Shown here one piece after another: positions 56,611-64,000 of a stretch of 64,000 nucleotides of DNA. The notes beneath the pieces are model-generated. The model had not been told where the DNA came from and searched no databases. It saw only the letters and a program-made list of their open reading frames with translations. A program made the translations under genes and the position numbers. The DNA is from Arachnopeziza araneosa (lineage: Eukaryota > Ascomycota > Leotiomycetes > Helotiales > Arachnopezizaceae), in the NCBI GenBank assembly GCA_003988855.1, contig QYAI01000061.1, positions 62,001 to 126,000 on the forward strand. Reading direction: 5' to 3'. Every line of letters begins with the position of its first letter. Positions within the stretch are counted from its first letter, which is position 1.

Positions 56611-58287
56611 ATGACTTCTACGTTGACAAGCTTACCAATAGAGCTTTGGGATCTCATCTTTCAGAACCTCGGATTTCAAGAACGAGTAGCTTTAGTGCGA
56701 TGCAGCAAACATCTCCATCATCGACTGGAGTCATTACTATATGGATCTGAAATAGCCCTCAATCAGGCCATGCACTGGGCTTGCAAGAAAGGCAATTTAC
56801 AAACTATCCACCTCGCAGCGTCGTTTGGCGCTAGTATTAGCACAGTTGTCCTATCAACAAAAACAAAGACTTATCGAGACTCGAATACAATAGAAATGGA
56901 AATGACCAAGGAAATGAATGTCTCCACACTACACTTGGCGACGAAAAGTGAAAGCCTCGAAACGTTTTCTTCATTACTCAAATTAGGCGCAAGAGTCGAT
57001 GAAGCAGATGAAAAGCAACTCAAAATATTCATTCGACGGGTCTATGCTGCAGAAAATAAATTACTTCTCGTCACATTCCTCAAACTCGGACTCCCAGATC
57101 AAGTCCGCAAATGTCTCGATATTGAACTACCAGTCGCATCGATCATACGGCACGGAGGATCAGTCGACCTCATCAGTCTCCTGCTTGACAGTGCAAGCCC
57201 TGAGCGCCGTGAACGTCTGTACAAAAATATTTCGAGTTGTTTGGCGGCAGCTATTATGCGAAATTTGATGCCTATATTCGACTTTCTCATTGCAAAGAGC
57301 GAAGAAATGTTCAGCGCTGCAGGATGGTCTTCCATATCACATGATCCATTGCATATTCCTGTATTCGCGGCAGCATTAGCAATGGCGAAATATGGAACTA
57401 CTACAATGATGCAGCGGTGTCTCGAGTTAGGCGCGAACATCAATCACTGGACCTTTGTCAATGGCTACCATGATCAGGGGTCAACACCCCTAATCTTTTA
57501 TCTTCGCTCTCTTGACTCTCTTGAGTCCAACGTGGGACTCCACCCAATCGATTGTCTTGGATATCTGGTCGAACATAGCGCAATTGTGGATATCCCAGAT
57601 TTTGATATGTTAGTAATTGGGGCTACCACCATTTCTCCCTTGGAAGTTCTTTTCGAGAAGTTTGGGCCAGAGAAGTTATGTGACGCTAAATTCTTCGACA
57701 TAGTCAAGTATCTGGTCGACAAAGGAGCAGGTAGATATAATGCGAAAAACATTCTTCTCCACCACGGATGGCGATCCGACGGCAAGGTCTCCGATGAGAT
57801 CTCACATAACTGGCGGCGCTTTGTAGAATTATTCTTGAAACAGTTAGACATCTTCAAGCCATTGGGAATGTCGAATGGCTACATACTAAGCAAGATACTA
57901 TGTGAGAGAAGACCTCGCATTAGGCCCCACACACAACTTGGGGATTTGGATTATGTGACGATCGAGTGTCTCCTAGAATCGGGGGCCGATATCAACACTT
58001 TCTCTTATCATGAAAGAGGCACAGCTTTACATGCAGTGTGTACGTATGAGAGATACGAGTCTGAATGTTGGTGCCGGCCCAGCGAGACCTATCCTCCTGA
58101 TCAAGTTGAGAAAATGAGCTTTTTCTTTGCATTCTTAATCGAAAAGGGAGTTGATACGAGTCTTGTTATGGATGGGAAAACGGCGATTGAGATGTTATTA
58201 GAAGATGTCGAAGATGTCCCGGAGAATAGAAGAGAATACTTGTACAGCTTGGCACGTTTCTTGCAGAAGGGAAAAGACGATTTTTAG
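56611..58287 (+). CDS. F-box-like protein with degenerate ankyrin repeats
   Basis: A single exon of 558 residues. Residues 6-45 (LTSLPIELWDLIFQNLGFQE, then RVALVRCSKHLHHRLESLL) match an F-box, the Skp1-binding module of SCF ubiquitin ligases. The rest is helical with spaced ankyrin-like units: HWACKKGNLQTIHLAASFGA, STLHLATKSESLETFSSLLK, RCLELGANINHW, IECLLESGADINTFSYHERG and IEKGVDTSLVMDGKTAIEML. Such F-box/ankyrin proteins are numerous and variable in filamentous ascomycetes. It is presumably a substrate-recognition subunit; the target is unknown. The start codon follows a cluster of C/T-rich sequence and is the first ATG of the frame. Confidence 0.75.
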   Translation: MTSTLTSLPIELWDLIFQNLGFQERVALVRCSKHLHHRLESLLYGSEIALNQAMHWACKKGNLQTIHLAASFGASISTVVLSTKTKTYRDSNTIEMEMTKEMNVSTLHLATKSESLETFSSLLKLGARVDEADEKQLKIFIRRVYAAENKLLLVTFLKLGLPDQVRKCLDIELPVASIIRHGGSVDLISLLLDSASPERRERLYKNISSCLAAAIMRNLMPIFDFLIAKSEEMFSAAGWSSISHDPLHIPVFAAALAMAKYGTTTMMQRCLELGANINHWTFVNGYHDQGSTPLIFYLRSLDSLESNVGLHPIDCLGYLVEHSAIVDIPDFDMLVIGATTISPLEVLFEKFGPEKLCDAKFFDIVKYLVDKGAGRYNAKNILLHHGWRSDGKVSDEISHNWRRFVELFLKQLDIFKPLGMSNGYILSKILCERRPRIRPHTQLGDLDYVTIECLLESGADINTFSYHERGTALHAVCTYERYESECWCRPSETYPPDQVEKMSFFFAFLIEKGVDTSLVMDGKTAIEMLLEDVEDVPENRREYLYSLARFLQKGKDDF

Positions 58288-58556
58288 GGAGCTCAGTCAA
58301 ATAGAGAGTATAATCGAAAATTTAGAAAGGTCTTATTTAACAATAATTGTGTATTTCTCATAATGGAGACGTAATCACTTCATTTCAAAGTAGTTCTACG
58401 ATCATGAGAGGAGGGTTCTGTTGCCAGGTAGAATAGCCTGCAGCAGCACTAAGGCCTGACGAAAATGTGGCACAGCACCAAAGCGCACCAGACTTCTCTT
58501 ATTTTACGTTTGTCCCTACAAACAGTAGATAGACATAATTGTCCCCCCAAGAGTGA

Positions 58557-60040
58557 TTGCTAAGTCTTCAGCCCCAACACCAGCGCCTGAAACCAAGACC
58601 AGCAAAGGACGAACGCCGAGCTGTCAATCGTGACTCGGAATCATGTGATGAGTCACCCTCTCCTGTCCTCCCGAGCTCAATCTCTTCACTCTTCTCAAAC
58701 ACCCGTGGGCGGCGCAGTTTTGAATTCTTCTACCGCCATACAATCCCTCAGTTCTCAGGCGTTCTTGAACCCACTGCATGGGCCAAGCTTCTCCTTCAAG
58801 CTGCTCATCACGAGGCCACCATTCGCCACGCAGCGGTGGCATTGGGTGCTCTGCACGAGCTTTCCGAGAACATCGGAAATGAAAACAATGATTTTGCTTT
58901 GCAGTAATACTTGAAATCCATTCGTCTTCCTATGAAGCCACTGGGTGAGGATGGAAAGCAGGCAGCAGATGTAACGCTATTAACTTGTATTCTGTTTATA
59001 TATTTTGAGGTGGGTCTCATCCCCTCTGTTGAGACATTTCTAAAGGAACTACTCAGACTCTCCGTGGGCATCACGGTGCCGCACTATCACATCTTGATAG
59101 TGGAGTTAAGATATTGTCGTCTCTCCAAAACAAACCACACCCTTGTTCTTCCATCTGCTTGTCATCCAAGCCGTATCTTTCCACCTCGGACCTAACAACC
59201 ATCTTTATACGCCTAGATGGCCAAGCTGCAACAATTCTCGAACATTGGCATCGTGATAAAATACTCTTTGCTTCTCCTCCTGGATCTCAAACTCCAATCC
59301 CAGCTATCTTCAGCAGTTTAGAAGAAGCTCGGAACGCCCTAGACATCATCCGCCATGTCGGTGTCCGTGAAATACGCTCTACTGTTGATCGACTCCGAGC
59401 TGAGCCTCAGAAGTTGGGTTATAGTATAAGTCTTTTAAAAGCCAGTCTTCAAATCAAACTCAGATTGTGGCGACAAGCCCTAGATCGTTTTATACAAGCG
59501 GCGCAATCAGACTTTGATCAAGACTCTCATAATGCTTTGCATATCTTAAATATGTGGAGACTCTTGTTCAGTATCCTGGTATCTGCCTTGGGTGCACCTA
59601 ATGCTGATAGCGTATGGGATTCTTTCATTCCACAATTCAAAGCGATCATTGAGCACGCGTCACAAGTTGTTGCCAACGACAAGAGGACTTTTATTGTCTC
59701 GTTGGATCTCGGAATCGTCCTACCACTGCACTTTTTGGTTCTGAAGTGCCGAGATTGAAATCTGAGAAGGAAGGCGATTGGGTTGATGAAGTCGAGTCGG
59801 AGGCACGATGGCATATGGAGCAGTCACATGGCGGCTAGACTGTCAGAGCGCTTTGTCGAGGTTGAAGAAAAAGACTTAGATTGCGTAATATATTCTTCGG
59901 ATATATCAAATGAAAAGAGAGTAACAGGAATCTCGATGAGCTTCGACAAAGATGAGAAGAAAGCATTCCTGCAGTATGGTCAGATGCCTCGGCCACTGGA
60001 AGGAGCTACAGTGATTCTGAAAGAGTGGATTGAATGGTGA
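58557..60040 (+). pseudogene. Fungal-specific transcription factor, decayed and lacking a zinc cluster
   Basis: Exons 58557-59009 and 59057-60040 (47-bp intron, GTGGGT..CTCAG) read through a Fungal_trans_2-type regulatory domain. Landmarks are RRSFEFFYRHTIPQFSGVLE, HHEATIRHAAVALGALHELS, QAADVTLLTCILFIYFE joined to TLRGHHGAALSHLDSGVKIL, and later RRKAIGLMKSSRRHDGIWSS. In-frame stops occur at 58905-58907 (TAA, expected CAA in FALQ-Q-YLKSI) and 59756-59758 (TGA after LKCRD), with coherent sequence beyond each. No Zn2Cys6 motif is found upstream of residue 1, although a Pro/Ser linker typical of such proteins is present. It cannot make a full-length factor. Confidence 0.75.
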
Positions 60041-60116
60041 GCTACGAGTTATATTTCCTAGGGAATTCTACAGTCTTATATTGGCGCGTCGTTATCAATA
60101 CTCCCTGAGCAAAGAT

Positions 60117-60995
60117 CTAGCTCACGCCAACGCTCAAATCCCCCATGCCCAAGGGCTCCTCACCTCGAACACCTCTCCACCAATTCGCTCTTTTTAGCAC
60201 AACTTCATCCATCAAGAACCACCATTTCTTCGAGAATCCCTCGCCTACTTCCCAACCCGTCTCTTCCCACGGCTGCGGACCCCAGATCCTTATCCCGCCT
60301 TTTACCATATCGTCCCAAAATTCGGCTGGGTTCACCAGCGTTCCTGCCTGCAATAACTTATCTCTCAACGACGAGAATGGAAGCAAATCAACAAGTGGCC
60401 AATGAAGGATTTCACTTTGAAGAATCGTGGGCGTAAGAGAAGTGGGCGTAAGTAGTGAAGGGTCGATATGGATAGTTAGGCCACGAGATGGAAAGCAAGG
60501 TATGTTCAGCAGAGCAGCGTTTTGGAGTAATGCTGCAAGAGTTGTCAGGCCGGGAATGATCAGATAATGGGAGTCGGCGAATGAAGGCTGCATATCTGGC
60601 CTTGGATTCATATTCCGGGGAAGCAATCCATCGAAGATATCGTCCGAAACGTCTGTACCGATACTCGACCCGCTAACGGGTAAAGAGTGCGATTGAGCTG
60701 AAGAAAACTGGAGTTCTACCAATGGCCTTTTGATTGCCTGTATTTTGTTATTCTGTGGCTCCGGAGCATCTACACTGGGAAGTGTGGAATCAGTCCGTGG
60801 AGCTTTCGTTTTTTTCACATCCTTTCGACCATATTTCTCCCCTGTCAAGATCAATCAAAACTCATCCTTTCACGTTAAGTTTCTCAGCTCACTATGAGTC
60901 CTCTGAGCCAATCGATTCTGCAATCTTCTCCGTATAGCAGCATCCTGAATGTCCTGCCAATCACTATCCGATGGCGCTGTCTTTTTCTGGCCCAT
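60117..60995 (-). CDS. bZIP-type transcription factor with DUF3425 domain
   Basis: Exons 60995-60893 and 60841-60117, joined across a 51-bp GTGAGC..ACAG intron, encode 275 residues. Exon 1 holds a short basic region (AAIRRRLQNRLAQRTHREKY, across the junction) with the N-X2-L-A-Q-R pattern of this family's bZIP. A low-complexity linker follows. The C-terminal ~150 residues form the DUF3425 domain: HYLIIPGLTTLAALLQNAAL, LTPTILQSEILHWPLVDLLP, NPAEFWDDMVKGGIRIWGPQ and a Trp-rich end. These are fungal AP-1-like putative regulators of unknown targets. It ends about 75 bp from the decayed transcription factor, in convergent orientation. Confidence 0.85.
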
Positions 60996-61505
60996 TTGTT
61001 CCGAGTGAAGTTTATCAAAGAAATGGCGCCTGGAGTGCAATTTCTGGTCAGCATATACATGTGGAAGAGGTTGAGTAATAGGCTGACCAGACTGTTCAGT
61101 AATCCCAATGCTGACCATTCGATGGGTATTGGCTGAGAACTGGGCAGCCAACGACAATCCATGAATAAGCGAGAGAACGGTCATCATTGGAAATAATCTT
61201 TCTTTGAAAACATGCAATGCAAGCAAACATACTATTCACGGGTAAAGAATTCGGATTGAGAGATCGGGAAATGAAGGCTATCAACTCAGCTGGTCAGATG
61301 TGGCTCCGTTGCAGATACGGTCAGCAAGATGATAAATCAGTATGGACTTGGTCAAGAGCGTCTCATTGAAACTGGAAAGGGATATATATAGAGGATATGA
61401 ATCTCGGAATTCTACTTCCCTTCAGCTCAATGCGTGCCGAGTGGTAACTTCAACAGCCTATCCTCCAAAGAAGCAACCACTAGACACAGCGATTCAAAAC
61501 CAACC
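60996..61505. promoter_or_regulatory. Divergent promoter, bZIP factor (-) and dehydrogenase (+)
   Basis: 510 bp between start codons. A minus-strand frame stays open for about 230 bp upstream of the bZIP start, so an upstream exon cannot be excluded. A TATATATAGAGG sequence at about 61383 is a candidate TATA box for the dehydrogenase gene. Confidence 0.5.
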
Positions 61506-62465
61506 ATGACAACCAAGCATCCTTTTCCATCCTACACATCTACTTGGCACACTTCTCCCTACCCCTCTATTTCCCCTCTCCTCCCTTCCCGCTCTCTAGC
61601 AGGGAAATCCGTCGTACTTACTGGCGGTGGCTCTGGGATCGGTCTTGCAATCGCAAAATCCATCTCCCTCGCGGGTGCTAGTAACCTATTCCTGATCGGA
61701 CGGCGAGCATCTGTCCTCTCCACGGCCGCAGCAACCATAGCCTCTTTGCCAGGCGCGGAGAAAACCACCATCCACGCCTTCTCCGCTGACGTCTCCAACA
61801 AAGACCAGATCGAGTCTGCATTCGCATCCATCAACACTACTCTCGGAGGCAAGAAAATCGATATCCTAATTTCCAATGCCGGATTCTTCACATCTCAACG
61901 ACCCATCGGCACAGAATCTGTAGCAGAATGGACGACGAATTTCAATGTCAACATTCTCGGCGTATACCTTGTCTTAGCCGCCTTCTTGAAGTACGCGAAG
62001 CCAGATGCAACGATCATTAATATTAGCAGTGCAATAGCGCATCTTGATGCTTCTATAGCTCCTGGGTTTGCAAGCTATGCGGCGACAAAGATGGCAGGTT
62101 CCATCGTGATGAAGTATTTTCAGGAGGAACACAAAGAGATGAGAGTTGTAGATATCCATCCTGGACAGGTGAGAGAAACCGACATGGCGGATAAATTGCA
62201 TGGGCCAAGGGACGAGAATACTGTGGGGATTGATCAAGGTTAACTGGCCCGTATTATTGATTGAGATCTATAACTGATGCTAATTCTAGCTGAACTGCCT
62301 GGGAATTTCGTCGTCTGGGCATTGAGTGATGAGGCAAAGTTTTTGAAAGGGAAATTTGTCTGGGTGAATTGGGACGTGGATGAGTTGAAGGCAAAGGCGA
62401 AGGAGATTCAGAATACTGCCACCTTGACAATGGGTCTTGATGGGTTCTCTTCCTTCAAGTACTAG
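61506..62465 (+). CDS. Short-chain dehydrogenase/reductase (classical SDR)
   Basis: Exons 61506-62238 and 62290-62465 (51-bp intron with GCTAAT branch site) encode 302 residues. The Rossmann cofactor motif TGGGSGIG is at 39-46, followed by NLFLIGRR, the NAG motif (ILISNAGFF), catalytic Ser in INISSAIAH and YAATK with Tyr191 and Lys195. The arginine pair after the second strand suggests NADP(H) preference. The N-terminus is extended by about 25 residues relative to minimal SDRs. The substrate is unknown; it may act in secondary metabolism with neighbouring genes. I prefer ATG at 61506, since no ATG precedes it in frame. Confidence 0.88.
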
Positions 62466-63379
62466 GTTTAGATAAACAAGATGTACAGCGATATGGAAAA
62501 CAAATCCGATCAGATTTCGAAATGAAATGAAATCTCCGAAAGCGTCGGTCAACTTGAAAGTTGAGCTGGATCAAGTTTCTTGTCAACTTTTAATGAACAT
62601 CGAGAAAATGTAACTGCGAAAGGAAAGAGCTGGGATGACCAACCGATTTTATCCTTCTTAACATTCGCTTACATCTCGTAATTTCTTCCCTTAATATTTT
62701 GAAGTAGCCTTTCCGTTTCCAAGCCGTATCGAGTGGCATTCAATCTCTCACTCATGAATAAGTCATGAGGGTTTTAGCGAGACTTTCGTGGTTGTTACAG
62801 AGGACTAATCAACTTTTTACGCATACCGAGCAAAAAGAGGATAATATTTCCAAGCGTAGATATCTTTCCATCTGATTGGGGATCTGAATAGTACTCCCGC
62901 TGAGTCAGCATTTCGTTGTGAATGAAATCCACCCTGAAAAATGATCAATTGAAGATTTCATCACAAGTGTCCATAGCTTCAATATTATCAACTCGTGGAA
63001 TAGAAGCCTCTGGAACGAAAGATCATCGTGTTTCTTCTGCACAATTGGTTTTTCCATGTATACAACCATCGTATGCGCTCCGAATGTGGCTCAAACTCAC
63101 AACTCGGCACTTGCCCTTGTAGCTGGTCAAGTTATTATATCTCTACAACTTCAAACACTTTTCCCTTCTGGTCACATGGTGTGATTCTCTTCAGTGCCAC
63201 AGTTAATGATGATAGGTGGCTAAAGGAGAGAACCTTAAAACTCAGGTTTTAAAGCTAGCTGCTTACTTCTCCGCAATCCTTCTGTCTTAAGGCAAGCAAT
63301 GTCTCCTTGAATCAATCCGCATCTCTTCTCTTTTTAATCTCATCGTGTTCTAAGTTGAATCCCCAGAGATTGAGAAGCA
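62466..63379. promoter_or_regulatory. Intergenic region before methyltransferase gene
   Basis: 914 bp; AT-rich with short frames only. The last 100 bp are T/C-rich and are the likely promoter and leader of the methyltransferase gene. Confidence 0.45.
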
Positions 63380-64000
63380 ATGGCTTATCACTTGGAAAGC
63401 ATCAAGGCCGACGACTCATCCATCACCAAACTTTATGGTGAGCGGACAGCAGCTACATCCTGCAAATACTTCCTCAAATACATCAACACGTCGAGCAACA
63501 TACTGGATGTTGGCTGCGGTCCTGGGACAATCACTTCTGATCTTTCCAAGTTGGCACCAGAAGGCAAGACCATTGGACTAGACAACTCAGCTGGTATCAT
63601 TACCCAAGCTGAAACCAACTACTCAGCGCCCAATCTCTCATTCACAGTAGGAGATGCAAACAATCTATCAGCTTATGAAGACAACATATTTGACGTCATT
63701 CACGCTCATCAACTTTTCATCCATCTCCACGATCCGGTCAAAGCCCTGAAGGAACTGTACCGCGTCTGCAAACCAGGTGGCTTCATCGCAGTCAGGGAAT
63801 CCGACACCACGGCCGTCATCTCTCTCAAACCAGACCTAGCACCCATCCGAGAGTTCTGGGATCTCTCTGTCGTCGTGATGGCAAAGCTCGGTGCTCATCC
63901 TCGAGCGGGAAAGGAACTGGAGGGCTGGGCAAGGGAAGCCGGGTTCGGGACGGATGGTGGAGAGGTCGTGGTCACGCACAGTCCGATCTGGAATGCCGGT
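63380..64000 (+). CDS. SAM-dependent methyltransferase (UbiE/COQ5-like), partial at window end
   Basis: The frame starts MAYHLESIKADDSSITKLYG and stays open to the last base (207 codons seen, no stop). SAM-binding motif I is ILDVGCGPGTITSDL (about 41-55), motif II-like GLDNSAGII, then FDVIHAHQLFIHLHDP and LYRVCKPGGFIAVRES (motif III region). These are class I methyltransferase landmarks of the UbiE/COQ5-like group, used on small molecules. The following TTAVISLKPDLAPIREFWDL fits the fungal subgroup. The C-terminal end lies outside the window. It is tandem with the dehydrogenase, about 0.9 kb downstream. Confidence 0.85.
   Translation, partial: MAYHLESIKADDSSITKLYGERTAATSCKYFLKYINTSSNILDVGCGPGTITSDLSKLAPEGKTIGLDNSAGIITQAETNYSAPNLSFTVGDANNLSAYEDNIFDVIHAHQLFIHLHDPVKALKELYRVCKPGGFIAVRESDTTAVISLKPDLAPIREFWDLSVVVMAKLGAHPRAGKELEGWAREAGFGTDGGEVVVTHSPIWNAG

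Noticed and set aside
1..64000. CRISPR array, bacterial operon or prophage
   Set aside because: The gene structure is eukaryotic (spliceosomal introns, fungal protein families) and no regularly spaced repeats were seen.
1..64000. tRNA or rRNA genes
   Set aside because: No cloverleaf-type B-box context (GGTTCRANYCC) was noticed on either strand; a tRNAscan run would be needed to be sure.

Overview
The window reads as nuclear DNA of a filamentous ascomycete (Pezizomycotina). Most genes are cut by short GT..AG introns of about 41-80 bp with CTRAY-like branch sites. The gene set includes Zn2Cys6, bHLH and bZIP-DUF3425 transcription factors, a HET-domain gene, a small secreted elicitor-like protein, a LaeA-type methyltransferase, a fungal DUF2235 hydrolase and a pogo/Fot-type transposase. 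The mix resembles Leotiomycetes, but that placement is inference only.

Layout. 1-7 kb: degenerate pogo-type transposon, a broken BTB gene, a secreted MoHrip1-like protein (-) and a MARVEL-domain membrane protein (+). 9.7-17.3 kb: SREBP-like bHLH factor, Zn2Cys6 factor and two lineage-type hypothetical proteins. 17.5-32.6 kb is a dense housekeeping block: lunapark LNP1 (-) divergent from golgin IMH1 (+), a methionine/amino-acid permease (-), an SRPK kinase (+), Brl1/Brr6 (-) divergent from IWS1/SPN1 (+). 34-39 kb is accessory and decayed: a HET-domain pseudogene, a 3' stub of an S9 peptidase, a small hypothetical gene and an MFS pseudogene. 40-50 kb: divergent O-methyltransferase and LaeA-like methyltransferase, a DUF2235 hydrolase, a cupin protein and a phosphoinositide-specific phospholipase C. 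50-54 kb is gene-poor. 54-64 kb: two doubtful small genes, an F-box/ankyrin-like protein, a decayed fungal transcription factor, a bZIP-DUF3425 factor, a short-chain dehydrogenase and a methyltransferase that runs off the right edge.

Two patterns stand out. First, the DUF2235 gene carries two adjacent introns, each exactly 148 bp, that are clearly homologous to one another. This is what introner-like elements (mobile, intron-generating sequences) look like. Second, several accessory genes and the transposon are broken by single in-frame stops whose inferred ancestral codons (TGG to TAG, CAA or CAG to TAA or TAG) imply C-to-T change at CpA or its complement. That is the preferred context of repeat-induced point mutation (RIP).

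Exon boundaries were placed by eye from splice consensus, phase and protein continuity. No alignment or database search was run.
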